Below are positions 1-9,043 of a stretch of DNA of 64,000 bases, piece after piece. The stretch is from Bacillus mycoides. GTDB taxonomy: Bacteria > Bacillota > Bacilli > Bacillales > Bacillaceae_G. Location of the stretch: NCBI RefSeq assembly GCF_018742245.1, contig NZ_CP036132.1, positions 2,351,001 through 2,415,000 on the forward strand, given 5' to 3'. The notes below the pieces were generated by a model. That model was not told the origin of the DNA. It saw nothing but the letters and a program-made list of their open reading frames with translations, and did no database searches. The position numbers were made by a program, and so were the translations under genes. How positions within the stretch are numbered: the first letter of the stretch is position 1; each line of letters opens with the position of its first letter.

Positions 1-2
1 AA

Positions 3-584
3 GGTTTAATTAAGCAATACGAAGGTGTAGATGGCTTGAAAACAGGAACTACTCCAGAAGCCGGAGATTGTTTTACTGGTACAGTAGAAAGAAACGGTAT
101 GCGTCTAATCTCTGTAGTGATAAAAGCAAACTCTCATACAGCACGTTTTGATGAAACAAAGAAATTATATGATTATGGATTTGCGAATTTTGAAGTGAAG
201 AAGGTCTATGGAAAAGATTCAGTAGTAAAAGGTCATGAAACAGTGCGAGTAGCAAATGCAAAGGACAAAGATGTAGTTGTTCAAACGAAGCAAGCTGTTT
301 CACTTCCAATGCCAAAGGGCAACAATGACGTTTATAAAAAAGAATTTAAAGTATCGAATAAAGAACAAGAAGCGCCTATTAAAAAAGGTGTAACAATTAG
401 TCAAATGATTATATCACCTAAAGATATTACAGATCCTGGATTTTTATCAGATAAATCATTACAAGTAGACCTTGTAACAAAATCTGATGTAGAACAAGCA
501 AATTGGTTTACACGTTTTATGCGCGAAATCGGATCATTCTTTAGCTGTATGTGGGATAGTGCGGTTGATATAGTAAAAAGCTAA
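3..584 (+). CDS. D-alanyl-D-alanine carboxypeptidase, C-terminal part (cut by window start)
   Basis: The reading frame is open from the left edge of the window, so the start codon and the Ser nucleophile lie outside. The third catalytic box is visible as VDGLKTGTTPEAG, the KTG motif of low-molecular-weight penicillin-binding proteins (PBP5/DacA type), followed by the usual FTGTVERNGMRLISVV strand. The rest is the C-terminal beta domain, ending in an amphipathic, aromatic-rich helix (WFTRFMREIGSFF) typical of the membrane anchor of these enzymes. By family knowledge it trims the terminal D-Ala from peptidoglycan stem peptides outside the membrane. Unlike the homologue at 45400-46416, its KTG box is intact. 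Confidence 0.88.
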   Translation, partial: GLIKQYEGVDGLKTGTTPEAGDCFTGTVERNGMRLISVVIKANSHTARFDETKKLYDYGFANFEVKKVYGKDSVVKGHETVRVANAKDKDVVVQTKQAVSLPMPKGNNDVYKKEFKVSNKEQEAPIKKGVTISQMIISPKDITDPGFLSDKSLQVDLVTKSDVEQANWFTRFMREIGSFFSCMWDSAVDIVKS

Positions 585-1334
585 CTTTATAGGATAAAAC
601 TAAATATTAATCTGAAACAAAAAGTTTCAAAGTACTATAGATTCTTATGTGGATAGCTTGGAATGGAAGATTGCATTAATTCTCAAATTTGGTTCTTCGG
701 AACTTTTCGTATTGCTATCAAGCTAAACTAAATTTGTACCTATATAATCAAAAAACGCTATTCTTTTTGTAGAAATATACAGAAAGGATGGCGTTTATTA
801 TGAATATTTCGATTCAAAGGGTTCTGGTGCAAGGTTAGTTTAATAAAGTTACATGATGAAAAAACATATATTATTCCATCAAGTGACAATAAAAATTGAT
901 ATCTGGTACTTATTTCTGTTATTAAATTTTATAAAAATTTAATAAAATCTTTTCTTTCTATTAAATATTTTATTTTAAATTAATTATATAAAGAAATGGA
1001 GGCCAGAAAATGAATTTTTAAATAAATTTAAGTATCTTTTTATAGTGTTTATCCGTATGTATATAGTTATTCTTTAATTTCAATCGAATAACAAACAAAG
1101 TATTCGAGAAAAAAGTACGATTTTTATGGATGGTACAAACTTTCTCTCTTACAAAAAATGTACCGAAATTAATAAGAGTGAATGTTACATGGAGAGAACC
1201 CCTAATAATTTCACCTAAAAATCGGTAATTAATGAAACAAAGAATAATAAAATGATACACGATTACGAGTTGATCTCCCAAAAACATATGATTACTAGTG
1301 AAAATCTTTAATACTGACAAGTGAGGTGACGTTG
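585..1334. other. Intergenic region, 750 bp, with an IS-end-like relic
   Basis: No convincing gene. An imperfect inverted repeat (AAACGCTATTCTTT against AGAAAGGATGGCGTTT) lies at about 751-797. A 13-base block GGTTCTGGTGCAA occurs at 820-832 and again at 6048-6060 in the same orientation; it resembles the terminal repeat of IS6-family (IS240-like) elements, but no transposase is nearby. A good Shine-Dalgarno followed by ATG near 1011 leads only to a 3-codon frame, so it is probably gene debris. Confidence 0.4.
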
Positions 1335-1850
1335 GTGAGAGGGATATTAATAAAAATCGGAGTATTTATTTTGGTTTTTACAGTAGGGCTATATCTTACA
1401 AAATACGCATATGACCATCATATTAACCGAGCTAAAGTAAGGGACACAATTCAACAAATATCAATAGAGCACGGTATGCCACCATGGATTCCTTTATCTA
1501 TTGCATTCCATGAAAGTAAGTTTGATCAAAATGCAGTCGGAGATCAGGGCACATCATTTGGACTGTTTCAGCTCCATCGAGGTGGACTAGCACCTAAAGA
1601 TTTAATGAACGAAGATTTGAAAAATGCAGAAACCAATACTCGAATAGCAATATCTAATATGATAAATGCATATAACCGTGGTTTACAACAAAATTTAAAA
1701 GGGCCAGAGCTATTAAAACATGTTGCAAATACCTCAGGGTGGCCTGGCAATAAGGGTGTTCAGTGGACAGATAAACAGACAGACTATAACAAGGGTTTAG
1801 AAAACAGTTTTAAAATGTTTTCTAAACGACAATACGATTTTATAGAATGA
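1335..1850 (+). CDS. Lytic transglycosylase-like (SLT fold) membrane-anchored protein
   Basis: About 171 residues. An N-terminal hydrophobic segment (ILIKIGVFILVFTVGLYL) should anchor it in the membrane with the rest outside. The body carries the lysozyme-like SLT signature: a catalytic glutamate in AFHESKFDQNAVGDQGTS, then FGLFQLH, matching the ES...GLFQ pattern of soluble lytic transglycosylases and related phage enzymes. Expected role: cleaving glycan strands of peptidoglycan. The GTG at 1335 is chosen because GAGGTGA (1323-1329) sits 5 bases upstream; a GTG at 1326 would overlap that site. Shorter than full SLT enzymes, so it may be a dedicated single-domain form. It stands alone, with no operon partner. 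Confidence 0.72.
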   Translation: MRGILIKIGVFILVFTVGLYLTKYAYDHHINRAKVRDTIQQISIEHGMPPWIPLSIAFHESKFDQNAVGDQGTSFGLFQLHRGGLAPKDLMNEDLKNAETNTRIAISNMINAYNRGLQQNLKGPELLKHVANTSGWPGNKGVQWTDKQTDYNKGLENSFKMFSKRQYDFIE

Positions 1851-2040
1851 GATTTCTTTTTTCTTTCTATTATTATATAACTTATGCCTAAATATGAAAG
1901 TTCCCTAAAACAGATACATAGATTGACTTTGTACTGCTTATATTAGGAATTTAAAGAAACAATATGTACAATTCTCCCACTACACTAGTATAGTGGCCTT
2001 TATTAACAGCAAAATCTACAATTTACAAGGAGAACATTTT

Positions 2041-3150
2041 ATGAGTAAGAGAATAAAAGAATTAGATTCCATACGAGGGTTAGCGGCACTTACAGTGGTA
2101 TTTGGACATTTTTGTTTAATGCTACCATCGTTGCCTAATTCTATTAAATTTTCCCCGCTTAGGTTTTTATGGGCGGGTGGAGAAGCTGTAATCGTTTTTT
2201 ATGTACTAAGTGGTTTTGTGTTATCTATGGCACTTTATCATTCAAAAACAAATTATTGGGGATATTTAATTAAGAGATTTGTACGAATCTATATTCCTTA
2301 TTATTTTTGGATAATCATTACTTTTGCTTTATTTATTTTGTTTTCACCGTATGAAGTGGCAGGACTACGGGATTGGTTCTATGATAGGTGGCAAGGGTCG
2401 ATAACAACATTAGATATTATAAACCACTTTGTGCTTCTTAATAACTTTTTTACGGAAAATTATAATCCAGTTATCTGGTCATTGGCTCAAGAAATGCGTA
2501 TATCTATTGTGTTTCCTTTGTTATTCCTTCTTTTTTATAAACTGAGTTGGAAGAAAACGATACTATTTGCTTTGAGCTTTTCTTTAATTAGTGTTTTCCT
2601 TAATATGTTGCATATTGGGAAAGCAGAGGGATTTTATAATGGTTATGCCGATACACTGCATTTCACATCTATGTTTATGGTTGGAATGTTACTTTTTAAG
2701 TATCAAGAAAAACTTATTTACTTATATCAAAATATGAAAAAATTTAAAAAAGGATTTCTTATTGCATTAGGGATAATTCTATATTTATATTCCATTTTAA
2801 TTTATGGTTTTTCCCGTAATGATACTACTTTCTTATTAAAAGATTGGGGTGTCGTAATTGGTGTTAGTATATTTATTATCATGGCGATGAGTAACCTAAA
2901 AGTAAAAGCATTTTTAAATAAGAGTGTATTTGTATACGTAGGGGAAATTTCATATAGTATCTATTTGTGTCATTTTCCAATCATGATGGTACTATTTAAA
3001 CTTTTGTATACAAAGATACCTATCTTCTTACTTCTTACTTTATGTATTACAATGACACTACTTTTTTCTATAATATCGTATCATTTAATTGAAAAGAAAT
3101 GTATCAACTGGGCAAAACAAAGAACAACTAATTTTCGAAAAAAAGTGTAA
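2041..3150 (+). CDS. Acyltransferase 3 family membrane protein
   Basis: About 369 residues with roughly ten hydrophobic segments. The N terminus reads KRIKELDSIRGLAALTVVFGHF, the R-G...H signature of acyltransferase family 3 (OatA/OafB-like, DUF1624-related) enzymes, in which the His takes part in moving an acyl group across or at the membrane onto sugars. There is no extracellular SGNH domain fused at the C terminus, so the acceptor is unknown; cell-wall glycan, teichoic acid or exopolysaccharide are possible. An SGNH hydrolase is encoded separately at 4717-5307 but not in the same operon. The start at 2041 follows AAGGAG with suitable spacing; an in-frame start at 1993 lacks a ribosome site. 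Confidence 0.85.
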   Translation: MSKRIKELDSIRGLAALTVVFGHFCLMLPSLPNSIKFSPLRFLWAGGEAVIVFYVLSGFVLSMALYHSKTNYWGYLIKRFVRIYIPYYFWIIITFALFILFSPYEVAGLRDWFYDRWQGSITTLDIINHFVLLNNFFTENYNPVIWSLAQEMRISIVFPLLFLLFYKLSWKKTILFALSFSLISVFLNMLHIGKAEGFYNGYADTLHFTSMFMVGMLLFKYQEKLIYLYQNMKKFKKGFLIALGIILYLYSILIYGFSRNDTTFLLKDWGVVIGVSIFIIMAMSNLKVKAFLNKSVFVYVGEISYSIYLCHFPIMMVLFKLLYTKIPIFLLLTLCITMTLLFSIISYHLIEKKCINWAKQRTTNFRKKV

Positions 3151-3192
3151 TGCTTGAAGGAATCTTCTTTCTTTAGTAAATATACCTATATT

Positions 3193-3222
3193 ACCGGTTC
3201 CTAAGTGTATTAGGAATCGGTC
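3193..3222 (+). terminator. Hairpin after acyltransferase gene
   Basis: An 11-base stem with one mismatch and a 5-base loop. The following sequence is CAATTATAG, not a clear T-run, so termination is likely but not certain. Confidence 0.45.
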
Positions 3223-3281
3223 AATTATAGATTCTATATAAACATACTAAAATTGAATAAATTTTTAATTTTATATATAAC

Positions 3282-3407
3282 TTCAAAAATCCTCTTACTA
3301 AAGAGAATCTTCGTAACGTTTATCCAAACATAGCCGAAAATACAATTAGTAAAACGCTAGTTTCCTTGTAGCGGCTTGGTCATATAAAGCTAGTTTCAAG
3401 AGTATAG
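3282..3407 (+). pseudogene. Winged-helix DNA-binding protein remnant
   Basis: The frame reads NPLTKENLRNVYPNIAENT, then ISKTLVSL, a stop codon at 3369-3371, then RLGHIKLVSR before a second stop. The pattern of a recognition helix (ENTISKTLVSLxRLGHI) followed by a wing strand is that of a winged helix-turn-helix regulator. No start codon or ribosome site is present. I read it as a short relic of a regulator gene; the family cannot be named. Confidence 0.35.
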
Positions 3408-3515
3408 GTTTAATTCTATATTAATAATTATTAGGGATAACAACACATTGCTATCTATATCTAGAATGTTATATAAAACTATTGAATATTTTATTCGTAA
3501 AAACAGAGGTGTAAA

Positions 3516-4547
3516 ATGAATTTTATTTCCGAACTACTTGTTACCGTTGTAATTCCTACAATACAACTCACATTCTTGTTACTACTCATTTTTGTTTTTA
3601 GCTACTTTGTAGTATACAAAAAGGTATGTAAAGGAGGAAAAAAATTTACGGTACAACAAATTATATTGTTTATATTAATAATAGGATATTATTCCCTTGC
3701 ATTATCAGCTACTTCATTTGGTCGTCCAGATGATATAACTTTTGCAAGAACAATTGACCTTGATGTACTTAGTGTTTATAAAAAAGCATGGAATACCTTT
3801 TCATTTTCTTCTTTTTTCCATATCTTTGTGAATATAGGTATGCTTTTTCCGTTAGGAATTTTATTACCTTTATTTAGTAATGTTTTTCAAAAAACAAAAT
3901 GGATGTTAATCAGCTCAATTTTAGCAAGTTTATTAATTGAAATCCTTGAATTTACAATGCAACGTGGAAGTATGGAACTAGCCGATTTACTTCATAATAC
4001 TTTAGGAATGATGCTAGGATATTCTATGTTAAATATAGTTCTGATATTGTTGAAGAAAAAAGAAACGGATACACAAATGATCAAATATTTATTTCTTCCG
4101 ATTACAGTAAGTTTTGTTGCACTTGGAATAATGATTTCGTATCAAATGAAGGAATTTGGGAATACGCCTTTAGATCCCATTACAAAAATGGACATGACTG
4201 ATGTCACTATAAAAACATCAATAGAGTTAAAAGACGAAGGTAAAAAAATGCCTGTTTACAAAGAGAAAATTCCAAACATGCCTGATGACAATGAGCTAGT
4301 TACAAAAAAATTACATATTCGAGATGTTGAAATTCTGTCTCCCAAAGAAGCATTTCAAAAACTAAAACAAGGAGACTTTGATCCTATAATATCTTTCAAA
4401 GCAGGTGATACATTAGTCATTACAGATTATAATATAGATTACTACGCTGATACAAAAGGCTTTTCTCAACCTATATATGTTTTTCAAGTACGCTTAAATG
4501 ATAATGACAAAGATAGTTGGTCTCAACCTATTTCTGCGAGAAAATAA
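3516..4547 (+). CDS. VanZ-like family membrane protein
   Basis: 343 residues. The first half is a VanZ-like membrane domain of about five helices, with the conserved stretch AWNTFSFSSFFHIFVNIGML and then LIEILEFTMQRGSMELADLLHNTLGMMLGY, where the acidic and His residues of the VanZ fold (E..Q...R..D..D...N..G) are evident. The second half (from about residue 215) is a hydrophilic extracytoplasmic extension not found in minimal VanZ proteins. VanZ homologues confer low-level teicoplanin resistance in enterococci; the native role in Bacillus is unknown. The start at 3516 follows AGAGGTG. A single-gene unit. Confidence 0.85.
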   Translation: MNFISELLVTVVIPTIQLTFLLLLIFVFSYFVVYKKVCKGGKKFTVQQIILFILIIGYYSLALSATSFGRPDDITFARTIDLDVLSVYKKAWNTFSFSSFFHIFVNIGMLFPLGILLPLFSNVFQKTKWMLISSILASLLIEILEFTMQRGSMELADLLHNTLGMMLGYSMLNIVLILLKKKETDTQMIKYLFLPITVSFVALGIMISYQMKEFGNTPLDPITKMDMTDVTIKTSIELKDEGKKMPVYKEKIPNMPDDNELVTKKLHIRDVEILSPKEAFQKLKQGDFDPIISFKAGDTLVITDYNIDYYADTKGFSQPIYVFQVRLNDNDKDSWSQPISARK

Positions 4548-4716
4548 CGTAGCTTTTCATGTTTTTGTTCATGTGAAATAGTTTAATCTAGTTGTCTTGC
4601 TCATGTGAAAAATCTCCTATGGAATTTAATTGAAATTGAAAAACATTTAAGAAGAACAATTACGCTGTGGGCTATTGTATAGTGTAGATATGAATAATAA
4701 AAAAGGGGGACTAGAT

Positions 4717-5307
4717 ATGTGGAAGCGATTTGTAGCGATTGGTGATAGTTTTACAGAGGGAATAGGGGATGAAGTTGAGGGAATAGCATTAAAAAGCTGG
4801 GTAGATCATTTTGTTCAACTGTGTGTAAACGATTTAAAGTATGCTAATTTTGCAAAGCGTGGGTTAGTAACTAAAGAAATTCGCTCGCAGCAATTGGGAA
4901 AAGCATTAACTTTTAATCCAGATTTGGTTAGTCTAATTGCAGGTGCAAACGATGTTTTAAAAGGACGTTGGAATCATGAAGCATATAAGAACGATATGGA
5001 ATTTATGATCGATACATTAAGTAAAACAGGTGCTGATATTATGATAGCAAACCTTCCAGATTTTACAGTTAGGCTTCCTTTTTCTTCTGAAAAAAAACAA
5101 GTATTAAAAGAACAACTATTAGAGGCAAATGAAGTTATACTTTCACTGAGCAGAGAGTATAAGCTTCATCATGTTGACTTTTGGAATCATCATTTAGTTA
5201 ATGACAATACACTTTGGTCTACAGATTTAGTTCATCCAAACTCAAAAGGATATGTAAAAGTTGCTGAATTGATTTTTAGTAGTTTGCCTGTACAGAAGTT
5301 AGAATAA
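4717..5307 (+). CDS. SGNH/GDSL-family hydrolase
   Basis: 196 residues. Block I is FVAIGDSFTEGIGDE (nucleophile Ser in GDSFTEG), block III is LIAGANDVL (the Asn of the oxyanion hole), and block V is DLVHPNSKGYVKVA (the D-x-x-H pair). These complete the Ser/Asp/His triad of SGNH esterases and lysophospholipases (TesA type). There is no signal peptide, so the protein is cytosolic. The substrate is not predictable. ATG 4717 is preferred because AAAGGGGGA lies at the proper distance, and the extra upstream codons would add non-conserved residues before the first strand. It is followed by a strong bidirectional terminator at 5408-5446. Confidence 0.88.
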   Translation: MWKRFVAIGDSFTEGIGDEVEGIALKSWVDHFVQLCVNDLKYANFAKRGLVTKEIRSQQLGKALTFNPDLVSLIAGANDVLKGRWNHEAYKNDMEFMIDTLSKTGADIMIANLPDFTVRLPFSSEKKQVLKEQLLEANEVILSLSREYKLHHVDFWNHHLVNDNTLWSTDLVHPNSKGYVKVAELIFSSLPVQKLE

Positions 5308-5765
5308 TAGTTCACGATTTAACGAATATGATATAATTTGTATTAAGAGATGTTTTTTAAGGAATTCCATCAAGTTCTATATTGGTATCTTTTAGACAAG
5401 AAATCGAAAAAACCCTCAAGTATATAATTCATGCTTGAGGGTTTTTATAATAAACAAGAAAAGACACCTAGGGTGCCTTCCTCTGACTTGAACCATCTTA
5501 ATTTTAATAATATTGTTCATTGAGAAATATTATTAAAATCTATATTTTGTTGTAATCCAAAGTAGACTTCTGAATCTTAAGCATCATTGCTACGTCTTTG
5601 CCAATTTATATGGATTGAGAGCTGTCGGTTTTATATGTCATAACATGATTTTTTGATTTCAGTAAACTCTTGTATTCCCACCTTTTTTGGGTAGTTGTCT
5701 AGAATCTATATTATAAAATTGAGCACATTAATTAAGGATTGTAAAAAAAAGAGGTCATCCATCCT
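5308..5765. other. Intergenic region, terminator plus unassigned sequence
   Basis: Apart from the terminator at 5408-5446 I recognise nothing. A small inverted repeat (ATTTTAATAATATT against AATATTATTAAAAT) occurs at about 5500-5538. Confidence 0.4.
5408..5446. terminator. Bidirectional intrinsic terminator
   Basis: AAAAACCCTCAAG pairs perfectly with CTTGAGGGTTTTT across a 13-base loop, with A-run and T-run on both sides, ending the SGNH hydrolase transcript. Confidence 0.85.
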
Positions 5766-5969
5766 ATGCCTAAATTGCGGTTAATACCTTCTGATTTGAA
5801 ACATATTTCTAGAAGAGAACATGAAATCCCTGAAGGTGTAAAAATGATTAAGGCGCCAAATATTTGGGAGCACGGGAGTGAAGTTAGAGCAAATTTGAAC
5901 TTTGTACAAAGGTGGGAAAGAAGAATCTCACTAATTGATGTTAAAAGAGAAGATCTAAATGGCATATAA
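5766..5969 (+). pseudogene. N-terminal fragment of intracellular subtilisin-like protease (Isp)
   Basis: 67 codons. The first 40 residues (MPKLRLIPSDLKHI... then EIPEGVKMIKAPNIWEHGS) match what I know of the N-terminal propeptide and first segment of Bacillus intracellular serine proteases, which continue with a GKG...VDTG strand bearing the catalytic Asp. Here the sequence diverges right after WEHGS, and none of the catalytic Asp, His or Ser segments follow. The frame ends at a terminator-like inverted repeat (5969-6015). I infer a truncated gene left after a deletion. A translated peptide is still possible because the start region is intact. Confidence 0.6.
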
Positions 5970-6015
5970 AAACGGGCCATAACTTAGATTTATCATCCAT
6001 AAAATGTCCCGTTTA
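5969..6015 (+). terminator. Imperfect terminator-like inverted repeat
   Basis: AAACGGG at 5970-5976 pairs with CCCGTTT at 6008-6014 across a loop of about 30 bases. Weak intrinsic terminator after the protease fragment. Confidence 0.4.
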
Positions 6016-6047
6016 ACTGTTTGTCCAAATAGTTAGTTAAGAATTAA

Positions 6048-6060
6048 GGTTCTGGTGCAA
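6048..6060 (+). mobile_element. IS6/IS240-like terminal repeat relic
   Basis: GGTTCTGGTGCAA is identical to the block at 820-832 and resembles the ends of IS6-family elements of Bacillus. No transposase remains. Could be coincidence. Confidence 0.3.
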
Positions 6061-6118
6061 AGATAAAATAATAGAGAATATAGCGCATATATTTCGAGCG
6101 GAATTGTATTTTATGCTG

Positions 6119-6208
6119 TTAGTCCAAACACTTGAATAGGTTTTGCTTTTCCATACTGATCACGTCCTTTTTTAGAGTACTAGTATCAGTATGTCCAAGT
6201 TTCAGAGA
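6119..6208 (-). pseudogene. Possible C-terminal fragment of a tyrosine recombinase
   Basis: On the minus strand a short open stretch reads SLKLGHTDTSTLKKD before a stop at 6119-6121. LGHxxxST is the box containing the second conserved Arg-His region and the approach to the Tyr in phage-type integrases. The tyrosine itself is not present, and the stretch begins right after a stop. A very short relic; the call rests on one motif. Confidence 0.28.
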
Positions 6209-6266
6209 TTAGTTACAAATGAATAGCATAGTTAAAACACTCTAGTACAAAAAAGGTTGAGGAATA

Positions 6267-6575
6267 TTGGATATAAAATATGATAAATACGAGTTATTAG
6301 AAATATTCGAGGATGAACCCGAAGATTATTATATTCCAGGTGCGAGTGCGTATAGATATAGCAAAATCGATAAACTTGGATTTGAATTGGTAATGATTAT
6401 GTTCTATTATGATGCAACTGTTGAATTAAAAATGCTTTATGAAGACAAACGTATCATTGAAACCAAGATGGAGTCGGTGAAACAAATTTATACGCGTAAT
6501 GACTCGCTATACATTCAAGGGGCAGAAGCAAAAAAAAAGAATCGAAGTGAAATTCAAGCCACATTTTACAGTTGA
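6267..6575 (+). CDS. Hypothetical protein with frameshifted C terminus at a 9-A run
   Basis: Starts with TTG at 6267 after GAGGAA and encodes MDIKYDKYELLEIFEDEPED..., a small acidic cytosolic protein with no recognised domain. The gene runs into nine consecutive A residues at 6530-6538. Read as is, it continues NRSEIQATFYS and stops at 6575. With eight As it would continue RIEVKFKPHFTVEIEEF and stop at 6591, which is a better match in composition to the preceding beta-rich sequence. I infer a one-base insertion by slippage, either a disabling mutation or a site of transcriptional slippage. Confidence 0.5.
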   Translation: MDIKYDKYELLEIFEDEPEDYYIPGASAYRYSKIDKLGFELVMIMFYYDATVELKMLYEDKRIIETKMESVKQIYTRNDSLYIQGAEAKKKNRSEIQATFYS

Positions 6576-6658
6576 AATAGAAGAATTCTAAAAGCTGAAA
6601 TATAAGAAAACGATTAAATGATGATACCAAGATTAAACTTGATAAGTGGATAGAGAAA

Positions 6659-6697
6659 CAAGAGGTAGTGAATTTATTATAAATTTACTACCTCTTG
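6659..6697 (-). terminator. Terminator of the histidine kinase gene
   Basis: An 18-base stem (CAAGAGGTAGTGAATTTA with its complement, one mismatch) across a 3-base loop. On the minus strand it is followed by TTTCTC, fitting the end of the kinase transcript. Confidence 0.7.
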
Positions 6698-6762
6698 TAA
6701 CATCATATATTTTCACCGTATCTTGATATAATTACATGAGAAAGAAATATACTTTTGTTATG

Positions 6763-8016
6763 TTAACAAGGAATACTAATAGAAAAGTGTGTTCCTTTTC
6801 CTTCTTTACTCTCTATGTCTATATCTCCGTTTAATTCTTTAATAGTACTGTAGGCAATCATGGTACCAAGTCCAGTGCCTTTTTCAGTTGTCGAATAGAA
6901 TGGTAAGGCAATTCGTTTTAGTTGTTCAGAGGACATTCCAATTCCTGAATCAATAATATCAATAACAACATTCCCTTTAATTTTTTGTATATTAATTTGC
7001 AATACTCCACCATCTATCATAGCCTCGATACCGTTTTGTATGATGTTAGTTAAACACAGTTTTAATTTTTCAGGATCAGCATTTATAAAAAGGGAGTCTG
7101 TAATATTCAGTTTTAATTTAACATTGTACGATAGAGCGATTGGTGAAATAGCATCTTTCACCTGATTTAAAATGTGATTAATATCTAGTTTCTCTTTTAT
7201 AATGTTTTGTGGTTTGGTTAAAGATAAATAGTTATTTATAGTAGATTGTATTTGCTGCATTTCAAGTAACATAATTTCTAAGTACTTATCTTGAGACATC
7301 TTAGTGTTCTCATTTTCATTTAATAATTGAGTGAATCCGTGTACCGTGGTCAGTGGATTATGAATTTCATGCGCAATAGATGCAGCTAGTTCACTAGCTA
7401 TATAAAATTTTTCTGCTCTTTGCATTCTTTCTTTCATTTTAAATTTTTCAATCATTCCCTCTATTAAATAAACGGATAATAATACTGTAAAAATATTAAT
7501 GACTATATAATTTAATAAAAATTCAATGAGAGTAGAGCCAATTTTACCACCTGTGTTTATTTGAGTTATAATACCGAAGATAGAAAGTGAAGTTGTACAT
7601 ATCAAAACAAGTAGTATGCTTAATAATATCTTTTTTTCCTTGAAATAAATGGGTAACAAGTAACGAAACATTATTGTAATACCAGTAATAATAGTAAAGA
7701 TAATAAATGATGGGAAAACTCCGCTTCCGCCTAAGTAAAATCTATAAGAAAGATATAAAATTCCTATAGAAATAATGCTCTTTGTATTTCCATATAGAAA
7801 AACTAATATTATTGGAATAAAACGTAAATCATAAATAAACCCAGCATGTAAATGAAAAGGAAAAGTCATACAAAAAATAATTGCAATGGAGGAAAGAACA
7901 GAAATTAATATATTATTACATGCTATTTTTTCTTTATGTTCTAGCCAAAATACTTGATAGCTAAGGATACAAATAATAATAATAAAGGTATTTAATAATA
8001 GTGTAGAAATTCCCAT
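6763..8016 (-). CDS. Membrane sensor histidine kinase (KinB/5TM type)
   Basis: 417 residues. Residues 1-185 form about six membrane helices of the 5TMR-LYT/KinB type. A short linker leads to the dimerisation helix with the phospho-accepting His at about 216 in AHEIHNPLTTVHGF; most relatives have HEIRNPLT, so the Arg-to-His change is unusual. The ATPase domain follows: N box NIIQNGIEAM, G1 DIIDSGIGM, and the F and G2 boxes around PFYSTTEKGTGLGT. Such kinases feed the sporulation phosphorelay in Bacillus, and no response regulator is adjacent, which fits an orphan phosphorelay kinase. The start at 8016 follows AGAGAGG. Confidence 0.85.
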   Translation of the reverse strand: MGISTLLLNTFIIIICILSYQVFWLEHKEKIACNNILISVLSSIAIIFCMTFPFHLHAGFIYDLRFIPIILVFLYGNTKSIISIGILYLSYRFYLGGSGVFPSFIIFTIITGITIMFRYLLPIYFKEKKILLSILLVLICTTSLSIFGIITQINTGGKIGSTLIEFLLNYIVINIFTVLLSVYLIEGMIEKFKMKERMQRAEKFYIASELAASIAHEIHNPLTTVHGFTQLLNENENTKMSQDKYLEIMLLEMQQIQSTINNYLSLTKPQNIIKEKLDINHILNQVKDAISPIALSYNVKLKLNITDSLFINADPEKLKLCLTNIIQNGIEAMIDGGVLQINIQKIKGNVVIDIIDSGIGMSSEQLKRIALPFYSTTEKGTGLGTMIAYSTIKELNGDIDIESKEGKGTHFSISIPC

Positions 8017-8633
8017 AGTTTATGCCTCTCTGTTAGTTTGTATGTAGTATTATGAATGAATTTAATTTAGATTTTTGGTTTTATTAGATTTTCTATCTTT
8101 AAAAAGAAAGGGAAGGGTATTTGAAAAGTGATCTTTTACTATATATATTAGAACCGATGAGGAAAATAGAAAAATTATCTATTAAAAAAGCTATTTTTAG
8201 TTATGTGCATTACAAATTGAAAGTAGCCTTTGTATAGGTAACAGATGATGCAAATTTTAGAATAATTACGCTTTTGAAGGAGTGAATATTCCGAAAAATA
8301 AGTATGGATGGCGACAGATATTTCATAGCCTTCGCTATATTAACATGAAATTTATCGAATTACAAATTGAAAATTAAAAATTTTTATTAGTTTATTTTAT
8401 TTGAAAACGAAAAAGTATTCAACAGAATGTCACGATTTCATTGTAATATTGCTTTCTTACTTTAATTTCCATGACTATGATCAGTGCTATGACTTACATA
8501 AAAGGAAATGAATAACAGCTGATGAAAATCCCTTAAGGAAGTTCATATTTTTTCAAAATGTATTATTCTACAAGACATATTAGTTTTTTGTTTTTGTGAA
8601 AGAATTGGATCCGTTATATTAGAAAGTTGTAGT

Positions 8634-8774
8634 ATGCAAGATTGTATGAGAAAGATGGTTGATATTTTATTAACAAAACTTGGAGAGTCACTACGTCCAA
8701 TTATCCTATCAGTGAAGGAATGGGCGACTAATAATATGGAGAAGGTTTTGGAAAACAGAAATAACACTAAATAA
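8634..8774 (+). pseudogene. HxlR-family regulator, C-terminal remnant
   Basis: The frame encodes LLTKLGESLRPIILSVKEW followed by ATNNMEKVLEN and a stop. The LTxLGxSLxPIlxxlxeW pattern is the C-terminal wing and last helix of HxlR-type winged-helix regulators (YodB/HxlR). The recognition helix and everything before it are missing or out of frame, and no ribosome site precedes the frame. It is followed by a terminator, the original end of the gene. A decayed regulator. Confidence 0.6.
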
Positions 8775-8816
8775 TATTTTAAACCTGTAATTGTTCATTA
8801 CAAACAGCTTAAAAAG

Positions 8817-8857
8817 AAAAAACGATTGCCTCTTAGGATCCAAGCAATCGTTTTTTT
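8817..8857 (+). terminator. Intrinsic terminator
   Basis: AAAAAACGATTGC pairs with GCAATCGTTTTTT over a 14-base loop; a long T-run follows. Confidence 0.85.
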
Positions 8858-9043
8858 ATTTTTTTCGGAGATGAAAGTTGTGTTTTTGTACTCTCTCTCC
8901 ATCAAGTTAAAAAAATGTTTGTTCCCCAGTAATGAAAAAAATGAATTTAATTCTCATAAATAACTGTAAAGTGGTAAAAATTTCGTTTTGGGGGTAATTC
9001 AAAATCTTAAGTTAATGGGCATGGGTCGGAACCCTTTCTTTGT

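Larger units (their letters stand above)
3151..3515. other. Intergenic region with hairpin and gene debris
   Basis: It holds a strong hairpin at 3193-3222 (CCGGTTCCTAA against TTAGGAATCGG), probably the end of the acyltransferase transcript although the T-run is weak, and the remnant of a DNA-binding protein at 3282-3407. Confidence 0.5.
8017..9043. other. Gene-poor stretch with HxlR remnant and terminator
   Basis: 8017-8630 has no frame I trust; a short stretch near 8284-8377 (GVNIPKNKYGWRQIFHSLRY) may be a relic. It also contains the HxlR fragment at 8634-8774 and a strong terminator at 8817-8857. Confidence 0.4.

Noticed and set aside
1018..1320. Minus-strand frame of 100 codons before the transglycosylase gene
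   Set aside because: AT-rich, no ribosome site, low-complexity sequence; no homology pattern.
820..6060. A composite transposon bounded by the two GGTTCTGGTGCAA blocks
   Set aside because: The blocks are in direct orientation, no transposase or target duplication is visible, and the genes between are ordinary chromosomal ones.
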